Assembly (NCBI GenBank): GCA_023091735.1
Contig: JALKBU010000074.1
Span: forward strand, 29,636-93,635
DNA from: Trichomonas tenax
Taxonomy: Eukaryota; Parabasalia; Trichomonadida; Trichomonadidae
Direction of reading: 5' to 3'
Length of the DNA stretch: 64,000 bases
Shown here: positions 9,799 to 19,343 of the stretch, in pieces
Layout: the number at the start of each line of letters is the position of its first letter
How positions within the stretch are numbered: position 1 is the first letter of the stretch
Position numbers and translations under genes: made by a program
Notes under the pieces: model-generated
The model's input: the letters and a program-made list of their open reading frames with translations, nothing else
Database searches by the model: none
Told to the model about the DNA's origin: nothing

Positions 9799-11829
9799 TT
9801 GGAATCTGAAGTTCAAATCCAAAGGCTTGTCGATGGTGTATCGGAGAGCACTGTTGATGATGTCGAAAAGGTGATTTTTGAAACAGATATTAATGACATA
9901 CCCTTCATTTTACAAATTTTAGTCAAAATGACAATAATTCTGCATCAAAAAAGTGGACTGTATCTTAAACTTTACTTTAAAACCATTATACACTTTGGAT
10001 TGAAAGTTCATGCATTTCCAATCGCGAGATGTTCTGTTCAATTTGTGCAGAAACTATACATATTGGGTCTATTACCTACTCATGAGATCAAAGGACTATT
10101 AAACGGAGGAAAATTAATTTCAAATTTCCCTTACAGAGAATTTATCGACATTAACTTTATAGACGTTTTCAACAACATCTATATACCATACGACAGTGAT
10201 TACTTCAAATATGGATACACGAAAGGTTCATTAATTTACATTATCAAATATGATTTGATCGATGATTTTAAAGAATATATTAAAGTTCATCCAGACTACT
10301 CCAAGCAGGGTTTATCATTTAATTTATTGCACATAGGGTATATGTTTTTCAAGGATGTGTCACCAATAGCCGCTGCAGCATTTTATTGTGCAGAGAAGAT
10401 CTTTGATTGCATGATTTTACTCGGCTGTGATGTTGATGAAACTGTTGCAAAATATGCTGTTTTAGGAGGTAATATGGCAATTTTTAAAACATGCAAAAGT
10501 TGTGGCTGTGTTTTCAGAGATTGCATTAAATATGCAGTGAATGCCCACAAAAGTGAAATCTTTGAGTGGCTTCTAAAAAGATCAACTGCTACTCCTGATT
10601 TTCCAATGTGCGCCAGATCGTGCAACGTTGAAGCTCTGTTATATTTTCTTTCAATGAGTAATATCGATATCAACCAGACTGATAGCAGGTCAAGAACTTG
10701 CCTTCATTTTGCTTGTCGCTTCTTATCATTGAAAATGATTAAGCATTTAATTCACAACTACAAAGCAGATCCTACATTAGCATGTGATAGATCGCAAAAT
10801 GCGTTGCATAATGCTGCGAGATATGATAGGTTTGAGATCATTAAGTATTTAATCAATGAATTAAGTATTTCTGTGACCAGCGGAAAGATAAGAACTCCTT
10901 TTAGTTGCGCATTAACCACAAATAATAATGAAATGATTAATTACTTCATTCATAAAGATAAAAATGTTCTCAATAAGACAACTTTCAGATTTGGTTTACA
11001 TCCAATTGATTTAGTTTCAATGCACAACGATATTGAATCGATGAAATCAATCAAAGAGAACTGCGGTGATATGAATGGAGAATCGTATGGATTATTAGGA
11101 AATGGCGCTAACTCATTGGTTTACGCCACTCGAGGAGGTTTTTATGATGCATGCAAGTATCTTTTAGAAAATGGTGCTGATCCAAACGCGAAAACAAGTT
11201 CCGGAAAGAATATTTATTATTACGCCGCCAAACGAAATGATATTTCATTATTGAAATTATATAAATCGAGAAATGTTGAGATGAATGGTATAGAAATGGT
11301 TGCTGCAGGTTCAAGCGTAACTGTTATGATGTGGTTCCTGAAGAATGGATCAAATTTCAATGACAATTTTCATAAAAACGCTTTCCATGTTGCTGCACAA
11401 TGCGGAAATGTTCGTGAACTTGATTTCATCTTTAAGAACTCAAACATTGACATACGAAAGAAAGATAATAATGGACGCACTCCATTACATTATGCCGCTT
11501 GTTTACCTCATTTTGACTCAAAGTTCCTCGAAAACACCAATCTCGAAAATGACAAAAGAAAGAGCATCCAGAAAGTAAAATTCCTGCTGAACCATGGTTC
11601 AAGGATTGATGATATAGATGAAGATGGTGTCAATGTTATATGGCGTGCAGTCTATTCGAACAATGAACAACTCTGTGAATACTTAATCGAAGAATGGATA
11701 AAACAAGGATTTTCGAAAGAACAATTGATTAACATGTGCAACACTTCTGATCTCAATCTTTACGAATATATGAAGATGATTTCGGTTGATTTTGATTGCA
11801 TTAAGAAGCTTTTTAACAAAGATAATTAA
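9799..11829 (+). CDS. Ankyrin-repeat protein, DUF3447-like trichomonad family; start uncertain
   Basis: About 630-676 residues. The N-terminal third looks like the DUF3447-type region common in trichomonad ankyrin proteins (SLIYIIKYDLIDDF around residues 140-155, then paired helices). Ankyrin repeats follow, including RTCLHFACRF, QNALHNAARY, YACKYLLENGADPNAKT-like units, GRTPLHYAA and LLNHGSRIDD. Position 9799 is a TTG, and the first in-frame ATG is at 9928. No ATG exists in this frame between the stop at 9724 and 9799, although coding-like sequence (PPKNYIPPELESEV) extends upstream of 9799. Either the gene starts at 9928 or it lost its start by a frameshift near 9755-9780. Such proteins are thought to bind other proteins; the partner is unknown. 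Confidence 0.8.
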   Translation: MESEVQIQRLVDGVSESTVDDVEKVIFETDINDIPFILQILVKMTIILHQKSGLYLKLYFKTIIHFGLKVHAFPIARCSVQFVQKLYILGLLPTHEIKGLLNGGKLISNFPYREFIDINFIDVFNNIYIPYDSDYFKYGYTKGSLIYIIKYDLIDDFKEYIKVHPDYSKQGLSFNLLHIGYMFFKDVSPIAAAAFYCAEKIFDCMILLGCDVDETVAKYAVLGGNMAIFKTCKSCGCVFRDCIKYAVNAHKSEIFEWLLKRSTATPDFPMCARSCNVEALLYFLSMSNIDINQTDSRSRTCLHFACRFLSLKMIKHLIHNYKADPTLACDRSQNALHNAARYDRFEIIKYLINELSISVTSGKIRTPFSCALTTNNNEMINYFIHKDKNVLNKTTFRFGLHPIDLVSMHNDIESMKSIKENCGDMNGESYGLLGNGANSLVYATRGGFYDACKYLLENGADPNAKTSSGKNIYYYAAKRNDISLLKLYKSRNVEMNGIEMVAAGSSVTVMMWFLKNGSNFNDNFHKNAFHVAAQCGNVRELDFIFKNSNIDIRKKDNNGRTPLHYAACLPHFDSKFLENTNLENDKRKSIQKVKFLLNHGSRIDDIDEDGVNVIWRAVYSNNEQLCEYLIEEWIKQGFSKEQLINMCNTSDLNLYEYMKMISVDFDCIKKLFNKDN

Positions 11830-12128
11830 TTTCAGAAATTCTCAATTATCTTTGCTTTTAGTTATTTATAAATATGTTATTTTTTAAGTTTCTAAGCTTT
11901 TCTTATTGTAATTATGAAATGAATATTTTTATTTTGAAATCTCATTTTATTTCTTCTGGCTTTCTGTCACCACTGAGCATGGATAAATGAATCAAACCTT
12001 GATTTGAGGAAAAGAAAATAATATTTGAGATTTGAAAAATTTTGAATTTTTAGTCTTTGATATGGTATACAACATCAGGCTATTCGATAAACAATCAGAC
12101 TTGATGCTTTGTCAATGATGATAGTAAT
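11830..12128. other. Short convergent spacer
   Basis: AT-rich 3' region between the ankyrin gene and a convergent membrane-protein gene. I see no feature in it. Confidence 0.4.
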
Positions 12129-12794
12129 TTAAAGTATTTTTTCAAATAAAAATCCGAGATATGCGCCAATAAATCCGGCCTGGACGCACCATGGTCCAAC
12201 ATCGAGGCCATCGCTGAAAATGAGTCCGACAAGATCAAGTAACAGAATAAATAAAAATACTTTGCTGTAGATAAATGTTGTAAGATATGTCTCATTGTTG
12301 AATCTGATCAAGCAGAACACGATTGCGAAAGCAAATAATATAAATACTGCGTATGGAATTGTATATAATAATGCACTTACGAAGAGCGTTGCTGGGAAGA
12401 AAGACGCAATAGCAACGATCTTAGATCCGAGAAGCAATGGATAGAATATGCCAAGAATTGAAGAAATGGTTGCTAATCCGAAAAAGAATTGTGAATGCTT
12501 CGAATAAATGGCGCCAAAGGCCGATAATAATATTGGAATGACTGTTATTAAAATGCTGACGCGTGTGAATACTTGTTTAGCTGTTATGTACATGCAACGG
12601 TATTCGTGTGCATATCTATAGAACAAAGAAGAGCAAACGAAGGCCGCAATGCAGACAGGAATGAACTCCAAATTTTGTGAGTTCTCCTTGTAGGCGCTCC
12701 ACCAAGTTTGAGATATGAACTCAAGAATTCCTTCAATGTATTCCATTTGATATAAAAACCGCCACTTAAGAAAAAGGTTAATTGTGTCATCCAA
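12129..12794 (-). CDS. Multi-pass membrane protein, unknown function
   Basis: 221 residues. About six hydrophobic stretches are visible: roughly 45-62, 78-98, 104-122, 125-142, 143-162, 172-190, plus a possible one at 198-216. The N-terminal 45 residues are polar with several tryptophans (WRFLYQ, TWWSAY). I recognise no family motif. A second in-frame methionine at residue 17 (MEYIEG) is an alternative start. The sequence upstream of the ATG does not carry the GTGACA/GTCAA box seen at other genes here. Confidence 0.6.
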   Translation of the reverse strand: MDDTINLFLKWRFLYQMEYIEGILEFISQTWWSAYKENSQNLEFIPVCIAAFVCSSLFYRYAHEYRCMYITAKQVFTRVSILITVIPILLSAFGAIYSKHSQFFFGLATISSILGIFYPLLLGSKIVAIASFFPATLFVSALLYTIPYAVFILFAFAIVFCLIRFNNETYLTTFIYSKVFLFILLLDLVGLIFSDGLDVGPWCVQAGFIGAYLGFLFEKIL

Positions 12795-12987
12795 AGATTA
12801 AAAATACTATTTTAAACAAAAAACTTTAAATGCGTACAACCTGTTGAGAACTATGCTATCATAAGTTTGAGGAAATAAAGCAGGGAATGATCATTTTCTT
12901 TGTCTACCAGTCTAATAAAGTTATTTAATTCCAGACATTTGAAAAATTTTAAAATTCTGAGGTTGAACAGAACAATCATTTTTTTCG

Positions 12988-13554
12988 ATGTATCCTAGCG
13001 TGAGATATGTTGACCGGACGAGGAAAGATCTGCATGGACCAATCTTCCCTGGTTACATCCAGAACAATATTCACATCCAAGCCCTGCTGAAATCAAAATA
13101 TAAGGATAATGAAATTGATAAAATCATCAAAGACATTGCAGAACAAAAAGATAGATAAGAATTTGAATTTGCTATCAGACGCAAATTCTTTAATTCTTGT
13201 ATGTTTAATGCTCTTATAATGGCTGCGAGAGACAACAATTTAAATCTTGCTAAATTTTTCTTTGAATCAGGTGCACCTGCAGATTATTTGGGTCGTGATT
13301 TCTGTGGAAATAATGCCTTATGACATTTCGGTCATAACGGAAATCTCGCAGCCGTAAAATATTTTTGTCTTCTGCCAAATGTTGATCCAAATGCTCCAAA
13401 CTACCATTTGACTACAACTGTTCATCTCGCATCAAAATTTAATTATTACGAAGTCTTAGAATTCCTTCTGACACTTCCTGACATCAAAGCTAATATCAGA
13501 TCTATGTTTGATGATACGCCTCTTTTAATTGCACCAAATCAAAAAATAAAATAG
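12988..13554 (+). pseudogene. Ankyrin-repeat pseudogene with two in-frame stops
   Basis: One continuous frame starts at ATG 12988 and ends at TAG 13552-13554, broken only by TAA at 13156-13158 and TGA at 13321-13323. The conceptual product has trichomonad ankyrin features (MYPSVRYVDRTRKDL at the start, FNALIMAARDNNLNLAKFF, TVHLASKFNYYEVLEFL). TCATTTTTTTC lies just before the ATG and fits the trichomonad initiator TCAYW. Without the two stops the frame would give 188 residues, short for the family, so the 3' end may also be lost. Confidence 0.75.
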
Positions 13555-13768
13555 TTATTTTATTTGCCTCCATGCAGATGTAAAAATGAAGCTCTGTACA
13601 CAACTACTTTATAATTTTTCTCCTCGTTTTTATCAGAATTCATTTACATCATGATTGAAGAAAACAACTTGCTATGTAAAATGTCAAATGTCAAAAGACG
13701 ATAGCACACTTTTGTCCGACACCCGGTAAAATATAAACAAAACATTTTATTAATATAAACAAAACAGA

Positions 13769-15580
13769 CTATTTCTTCAAGACTTGAGATTTTCTCACCA
13801 CTGAATCTCTTGTTGAAGTTTTTGATGATGTTGATTCTCTTGCTGGACTCTTTGCTGTTAAGACAGACTTCTTTTGTTGATGGAAGATTTGCTCAGCCTC
13901 CTTCAAGCGTTGTTGCGCAAGTGTAAGTTGTTCTCTTAACTGATTGATAGTACCATCTTTCTGTTCAACGAGAGCTCTGACTCTCTTTGTAACAGCAGCG
14001 AATTCTTCCTCGTTGTTCTTTGCAATTGTCTCCTTTTCAGCTTGCCATGACATTTTCTCTGCTTCAAAGGCAGCTCTGTCCTTTGCATTTTGCTCCTTTT
14101 GCTTTGAAAGCTCTGCTTCGAGTTCTTTCTTGGCATCCTTAATCCTTGAATCATATGAGTTAAGAGTATCTTGTAATAATTTATCTTTGGCGTCCAATTC
14201 TGTGTGAAGAGATTTGATTGTTGTTTTATGGTTTTCTATTTCATGCATTAATCTCTCGTTTTCTCGTTCAAGTCTTCCATTCATTGCTCTTTCATCAGCA
14301 ATTCCTGCTTCTAGTAATGATATATGACGCTTTGAGCTTGCTTGCAAATCCTCAAGTTGTAATACAAATTTCTTAGTTTCAGCCTGAGCAGCATTAACTT
14401 TACGTTCAGCATCATCTGTGACTTTCTTAACTTTTTGATTTGTTTCTGCTTCTAATTTCTCAATAACAACTTGTAATTTCTTTTGATTCTTTTCTTTAGA
14501 AACCTCTGTTGTTTGTGCTTTGATTGCTTCTTCACGCTTTGCAAACTTTTCTTTCTCCTCGTTAACAGCAATTTCAACCTTTTTCTCTAATTCATTTTTC
14601 AGCTTTGCAACTTCTTGTTGATGTTTTAATTGCTCTGCTTCAAGCTCAGCCCGCCATCTATCTCTCATTTCAGCAATGATTGCATCATTTTCAGTTCGAG
14701 CTGCCTCAACAACGACTTGAGCTGGTTTCGAAAGATTTTTATCAAGCTCTGATTGAGTTGTTTTAAGTTTTTCAACGAGTCTGTCTAATTCAGCATTGTG
14801 AATCTGTCTTTCTCTATCAAGCTGTCCTTGTAGCCTCTGTTCAACCTGCTGAACTTCGAGCTTCCTTTCTCTATCCAATTGCTCTATCAATCTTGTTCTT
14901 TCTTCTTCTGCAAGTCTTTCAATCGATGCTTTCGCTGCACGAATTTCTTCCTCTTTTGCAGCTCGTACTTCATCTAATTCACGCTTCTGACGAGCAATAA
15001 GGTTTTCAAGCTCCGGTTGCAATGCCTTTACGGTGTTTTCTTTGATTTCTTTCTCGCGAGTTTCGAGATACTTCTTCTGTCTTGCTTTTTCTTGTGCGAT
15101 AGCAAGTTCACGTTGTTGTGCAACTTGCTGTGTGGCTTGATCTTCTATTTCTTTGATTCTTCTTGCTGCTTCTTCTCTAGCGACTGTTGCACGCTTCTTT
15201 TCTTGTTGTATTTGTAACAAAAGCTGCTCTTTTTGTTTAATAAGTGCCTCCTCTCTTTCCTGTTGCTGCTTAATGATTTCTGTGTATTTTTGTGCTGCCT
15301 GTGCGACTTTTTTCTTTGATTTTGCTTTAATTTTTTCGATTTCTTTTGCTGATTGCTCTTTGACTTGCGCTAGTTCTTCTTTTGCCTCTTTCTCTTTCTT
15401 TCGTGAGGCTTCTATCGTGCTTTCAAGCTCATCCATTTTATTAACGATCTCAGAGTGAACTTCCTGCGCTTGCGATAAATCCGGCAGCACGAAGTCATTC
15501 ACTGATCTCGATTGAACAGAATCTAAGTACCCAAGAAGGTCATTGAGCGTTCCTGAGTCTCTTAAAAAATTGTCACTCAT
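13769..15580 (-). CDS. Long coiled-coil protein
   Basis: 603 residues. After a short N-terminal segment (MSDNFLRDSGTLNDLLGYL, about 1-45) nearly the whole length is charged heptad sequence rich in E, K, Q, A and R, with few prolines until the end. The last 40 residues are Ser/Thr/Lys-rich (SPARESTSS). A structural role in the cytoskeleton, basal body or flagellar apparatus is likely but not shown. I do not assign an orthologue, because low-complexity coiled coils mislead. The coding strand reads AAAGTAACAAATTTT just before the ATG, a variant of the GTGACA box found at its neighbours. Confidence 0.75.
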   Translation of the reverse strand: MSDNFLRDSGTLNDLLGYLDSVQSRSVNDFVLPDLSQAQEVHSEIVNKMDELESTIEASRKKEKEAKEELAQVKEQSAKEIEKIKAKSKKKVAQAAQKYTEIIKQQQEREEALIKQKEQLLLQIQQEKKRATVAREEAARRIKEIEDQATQQVAQQRELAIAQEKARQKKYLETREKEIKENTVKALQPELENLIARQKRELDEVRAAKEEEIRAAKASIERLAEEERTRLIEQLDRERKLEVQQVEQRLQGQLDRERQIHNAELDRLVEKLKTTQSELDKNLSKPAQVVVEAARTENDAIIAEMRDRWRAELEAEQLKHQQEVAKLKNELEKKVEIAVNEEKEKFAKREEAIKAQTTEVSKEKNQKKLQVVIEKLEAETNQKVKKVTDDAERKVNAAQAETKKFVLQLEDLQASSKRHISLLEAGIADERAMNGRLERENERLMHEIENHKTTIKSLHTELDAKDKLLQDTLNSYDSRIKDAKKELEAELSKQKEQNAKDRAAFEAEKMSWQAEKETIAKNNEEEFAAVTKRVRALVEQKDGTINQLREQLTLAQQRLKEAEQIFHQQKKSVLTAKSPARESTSSKTSTRDSVVRKSQVLKK

Positions 15581-15622
15581 AAAATTTGTTACTTTTGGTG
15601 AAATTTTATAACAAAAAAATGT

Positions 15623-16228
15623 TTATTGAACTGAAACGTATTTGTTCCAATATTCAGCTGAAGCACGATACTTGGCTTCATCTATAGGGACAGAGGAACC
15701 ACCGTATTGACGTCCAAGTGCGTTTCTCATTGCTGTGATTGGTTGCATTGGAATTTCGCCTGGTGTGTGCTGTCCTTTGATTGAGATGAGTCCCCAATCC
15801 CAGTCACCCGGCTGTAACTGGAGCTTCATGTCTGCGGCTTCAGCAACGAGTTGTTCATGATTATAGAAAATTAAATCGAGTATTGGGGCCTTTGGAACAC
15901 CTCCTGGGATATCCTTAGCGCACACCCAGCGGCATAGTACTGGCAATTCGTCCTCGCGACGTGCACAATATCCACTCTTGATTAATGGTTCGATTTCTGA
16001 TGTAATTTTGACGGAATCAACGCAAGCATCTGTTGGATTTGGAATAAAGATGTGTCTGCAGAATGAAGCATAACCCTCTACAGAGATCTTGTCAAATCCG
16101 CCGTTCTCTTCAATATATTTGCGAACATGTTCAATGAATTCGTCCTTTGTCATCGTTGTAATGCGTGCACCGTGATAGTTTGGATTGTTCCAATGTCTAT
16201 AACAGAATTCGTCTAAAACAATTGTCAT
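15623..16228 (-). CDS. DUF3228-like conserved protein, unknown function
   Basis: 201 residues from the ATG at 16228 (MTIVLDEFCYRHW). The frame stays open upstream to 16381, but the extra 51 residues are spacer-like. The coding strand has CAAAGTGACATA directly before the 16228 ATG, the same promoter box as other genes here, so I prefer this start. Visible blocks are FCRHIFIPN, ELPVLCRWV, WGLISIKGQ and MQPITAMRNALG. I recall this as the DUF3228 pattern, found in scattered bacteria and protists, with no known activity. The family call is from memory of motifs. Confidence 0.7.
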   Translation of the reverse strand: MTIVLDEFCYRHWNNPNYHGARITTMTKDEFIEHVRKYIEENGGFDKISVEGYASFCRHIFIPNPTDACVDSVKITSEIEPLIKSGYCARREDELPVLCRWVCAKDIPGGVPKAPILDLIFYNHEQLVAEAADMKLQLQPGDWDWGLISIKGQHTPGEIPMQPITAMRNALGRQYGGSSVPIDEAKYRASAEYWNKYVSVQ

Positions 16229-17418
16229 TATGTCACTTTGATATTGATGAAAAATGTTGATGATGTCACATTTTTGAAAAGTGATAAAAATATTTTTGTA
16301 AAGTGTCAAATAAAGTTTTGTAAAGTGAGAGGTGGGCCAACCATTGAAAATCGAAATTGGAGCACCAAACTTTGCACACATGTTTGCATAGTCTCATATA
16401 TGCTATATTATAAATAGCAGAGGAAAATAAGAAAGTCAAAGATTAAACATAATCCCCCTTTACAGTTTAAAAATTAAATTTCGAATTTTGGCTCAAAAAT
16501 TAAATTTTGAAAAAAATGATTGGAAAACTTTCATTAAATGAGAAACTAAATAAGCAAAAACTCATAAATAATGGTAATATATATTATTCTAGAGAAAAAA
16601 AATGTCCAGCAGCCATGGTTATTAATGAGAATCTGATGAATGAAATTTGGAAATTCATCAAATACTTAAATTTCCTCATGATAACCTTAGATCTGGCAGA
16701 ATGGTTAACCTTATCATTACATTGGAACTATGTTCGAACCTTGATTGCAATCATTTCTTTTTGTCTTTTTTATCTAGCTTCGATTGATATACGCTTAATT
16801 GGGAAACTATTGATATCATATTGTTTACTTCTATAACCAGATCGGATTGATATCATTTAACATTGCTCACACTATTTTCATTGTTAGCGTCGTTTCAATT
16901 TTAATTCAATCAACATGAAAAAAAAACAATTATGGAATGAAACATATAACAAAATATAAGTATGTTAAATTTAACCTACATAAGCATTCCAAAATGCTTA
17001 AAGTCGAGAAACAATGATTTCCATTTCGTGATAAATAGAATGGAGCTCACTTAAAAGCCAAGTACACTGATCTTCTATATGTGTTATACTATAATCTACA
17101 TTTTAATTGCCTTTTCTAACAAAATTTTATGCTGAAACTCAATACCGAAAAAAAATAAAAATCTGACTTTACAAATGAAAATTTTTGCCAATTTTACAAT
17201 AACCGTCGTGAAGGGTAATTTTTTGATAAGTTATTTTAGATACGTATGATATGCCGATATAAAATAAACCATTTTTGATGTTTCAATGTTTTTTGCGGCT
17301 ATCGTGAACAAGCATGCTCTAATATTTGATGGATAGCATCACAATAGTATTTAAAAGCTATAGAACCATCAAAGTATTCATTGTTTCACATTGTCACTTT
17401 TAGTGATAAAAAGTGTCA
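16229..17418. other. Divergent intergenic spacer
   Basis: It separates the divergent genes starting at 16228 and 17419. Promoter-type boxes sit at both ends (GTCACTTT at 16232-16239; 17393-17418). A 106-codon frame from ATG 16516 to 16836 with one hydrophobic stretch is present but has no supporting signal, so I leave it uncalled. Confidence 0.5.
17393..17418 (+). promoter_or_regulatory. Promoter box abutting the CYTH start codon
   Basis: GTCACTTTT, a short spacer, then AAAAAGTGTCA directly joined to the ATG at 17419. The arms form an imperfect inverted repeat. TCACTTT also fits the trichomonad initiator TCAYW. The leader would be under 25 nt. Confidence 0.55.
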
Positions 17419-18039
17419 ATGACCGAGATTGAGATCAAATTAACTGTATTGAAAGAAGGCTATGAGACACTTTTAAGCATATTAGCGCTTAACATCACAG
17501 GTGTACTCCGCCAGAACAACATTTTCTTCAACACAAATGATGGAAAGCTCAAGAGATCAATGAGATTAAGAAGTATTAAGACAGCTGAAATTCCAACAAG
17601 ATGGATAGTTAACACCAAGGGCCCAGGTGCCATTGTCAATGGTATTTCTACAAGAAGTGAGATCGAAGAAACTGTTTCAGAAGAAATTGCTCAAAAGATC
17701 TTAAACGACACAAAGCATTTATACAAATACATTCCAAAGTGCGTTTCTGATGCTGTTGAGCCAACAAAAGATTCCGAATATTTTATCTCCGGAAACTTCG
17801 TCTCAATCCGCCGTGTTATTCCAATTGATGGATACACGATCGAAGCTGATGAATGCATTTATCCAAATGGAGAAAAATTCTACGAATTGGAAGTCGAATC
17901 TCAACACGCAGTAGAGGATAAAGTCAAAGTTGAGAAACTCCTCAACGACTTCAAGATTCACTTCGAGGAATCTAAGATTACAAAACTCAAGAGATTGATG
18001 AATTGCCCAGAAGATCATAGAATTAACTTGAACTTATAA
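17419..18039 (+). CDS. CYTH-domain triphosphate tunnel enzyme
   Basis: 206 residues. An in-frame GTG six bases upstream is not the start. Family signatures are in order: ExExK (E3, E5, K7), LRLRS-type strand (MRLRSI around 51-56), NTKGPGA with lysine, SRSEIEE-like (TRSEIEET), SIRRVIPIDGYTIEADE and FYELEVES. Members bind triphosphates with a divalent metal inside a beta-barrel tunnel. Known activities include inorganic triphosphatase, thiamine triphosphatase and RNA triphosphatase. All expected acidic and basic tunnel residues appear present, so it is probably active. The substrate cannot be fixed. In protists an mRNA-capping triphosphatase role is possible but the sequence looks more like the small-substrate branch. 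Confidence 0.85.
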   Translation: MTEIEIKLTVLKEGYETLLSILALNITGVLRQNNIFFNTNDGKLKRSMRLRSIKTAEIPTRWIVNTKGPGAIVNGISTRSEIEETVSEEIAQKILNDTKHLYKYIPKCVSDAVEPTKDSEYFISGNFVSIRRVIPIDGYTIEADECIYPNGEKFYELEVESQHAVEDKVKVEKLLNDFKIHFEESKITKLKRLMNCPEDHRINLNL

Positions 18040-18123
18040 AACCTATAACATGTACATACGCTTAAATTGGTAATCCATAGATTTTTAACATAACAAAAAA
18101 ACAAATATTTGGAAATAATAAAA

Positions 18124-18795
18124 TTAGCTCAAATTGTAAAAAGTAACGTGTGGCTTGAATGTTGTAGTCTGTGTAGGTGCTGGTTGTTCCTGAGAGATCT
18201 CAGAAGAGCTTGATAATATAGATTGTCGTTGATTTTGAACACGTGGTGAGCTAATTTCACGACTTTGCGTAAGGGGAGATCCGGTAACACGTGGACTTCC
18301 CATTCCTGTTTGTCTAAAGCGATCGTTGATCAAAGGAGAACGCGGTTTCTCAGAAACGCGTTCATTGCACGTACACTGTACTACCTTCGATCCGCATGAA
18401 CAAGTAAATCCATTCCAAATGCCTTTATCGACTAATTTGTGACCTTTGTGGCACTGTTCGGCGCAAACATTGCAAATTCCTTCGAATTCATCCATTCCGC
18501 AGGTCTGGCACACCCAAACATGCTGTGCCGGAACGTTTGTGCCGATTTTCAAATTTGTGCAGTATTTGTTGCCAACAGAGCACTTACAAGGGGATTTTCC
18601 GCATTCAGCGCCGCAGTCGCAGTTGAAGTACTGAGTTCCACGAACAGGAACTAAAGTGTGTCCAGCATGGCATAATTTCGCGCAGGCCTCGCAGCAGCCA
18701 AGTTCGTTGACCAATCCGCACGTTCTGCAGTGGTACATCTTCTGCTCCGTTCCACGGGATCCTTTTGCAAAAGTGCACTTTGTGGCTGAAAGCAT
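18124..18795 (-). CDS. UBR-box type zinc-binding protein with two Cys/His-rich domains
   Basis: 223 residues. Two related Cys/His clusters cover roughly residues 5-75 and 78-150, each with CxxCG, CExCAxxCHxGH or CNVCAEQCHKGH, and a CDCG or CSCGS turn. The pattern matches the UBR box of N-degron ubiquitin ligases, where it binds destabilising N-terminal residues. There is no RING or other E3 domain. The last 70 residues are Ser/Pro/Gln-rich and probably disordered. It may be an adaptor or substrate receptor. The coding strand reads ACGTGACAAATAAAA before the ATG, the shared promoter box. Confidence 0.8.
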   Translation of the reverse strand: MLSATKCTFAKGSRGTEQKMYHCRTCGLVNELGCCEACAKLCHAGHTLVPVRGTQYFNCDCGAECGKSPCKCSVGNKYCTNLKIGTNVPAQHVWVCQTCGMDEFEGICNVCAEQCHKGHKLVDKGIWNGFTCSCGSKVVQCTCNERVSEKPRSPLINDRFRQTGMGSPRVTGSPLTQSREISSPRVQNQRQSILSSSSEISQEQPAPTQTTTFKPHVTFYNLS

Positions 18796-18962
18796 TTTTA
18801 TTTGTCACGTTTTTAAAACGATTTATTCATTTTCTAATTTTTTTCATTCTAAAAATTTAACTTTTATTTTATTTTCATTCTGTTGATTCTAAAGTTAAAT
18901 TTTTATAGACAGGTGTAATCTATAATAGATTTAGTTACTGTGTTTAAATCATCAGCAATTAA
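18796..18962. other. Upstream region of the UBR-box gene
   Basis: TTTGTCACGT at 18800-18810 (ACGTGACAAA on the coding strand) is the box next to the start. Otherwise AT-rich. Confidence 0.4.
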
Positions 18963-19186
18963 TTAAAAATAAATCTTTTTATTAAACTCTATTTCATCAG
19001 TTGCTTTGAATCTTGGCAGCCATTTTAGTGCGTATTCAACAAATTCTCGAGCAGCTCCTTGGGAAAAGACTATAAGTCCCAAGAACAAACTTTTTATGTA
19101 TCATAAACACGATCTAGGTTGTCTAACAATGCGCATAATCTTTCTAAATTGATTGGAATCTCATCACGCGTAACAAAAACCCATCT
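18963..19186 (-). pseudogene. Unidentified gene relic
   Basis: On the minus strand two coding-like stretches lie end to end in different phases. One reads WVFVTRDEIPINLERLCALL and ends at a stop in the phrase DRVYDT. The other reads LGLIVFSQGAAREFVEYALK and continues to a stop at 18963-18965. A frameshift near 19095-19105 separates them, and there is no start codon. I do not recognise the family. It lies between the UBR-box gene and IFT56. Confidence 0.4.
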
Positions 19187-19343
19187 AAAATAAATGCTGA
19201 TTATCAAAATTAGCCAGAATCAATGATTGAAATATGATATCATATAATCTAAAGGTGATGAAGTTGAATATTACAATCAAAATAGTTTTATATCTACTTC
19301 ATTTTTTTCTTACATCAATAATAAATCAAATAATATTAATATT

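Noticed and set aside
9700..9800. Intron joining the 9581 frame to the ankyrin frame
   Set aside because: No GTAYGT donor or ACTAACACACAG-type branch/acceptor motif typical of trichomonad introns was seen; a frameshift is simpler.
13936..15458. Long frames overlapping the coiled-coil gene on both strands
   Set aside because: They are shadows of the repetitive charged coding sequence.
16229..16381. 51-residue N-terminal extension of the DUF3228-like protein
   Set aside because: The extension covers the promoter box and has spacer composition; the family starts near MTIVLDEF.
16516..16836. 106-codon frame with a hydrophobic stretch
   Set aside because: No promoter box, no domain, and composition like spacer.
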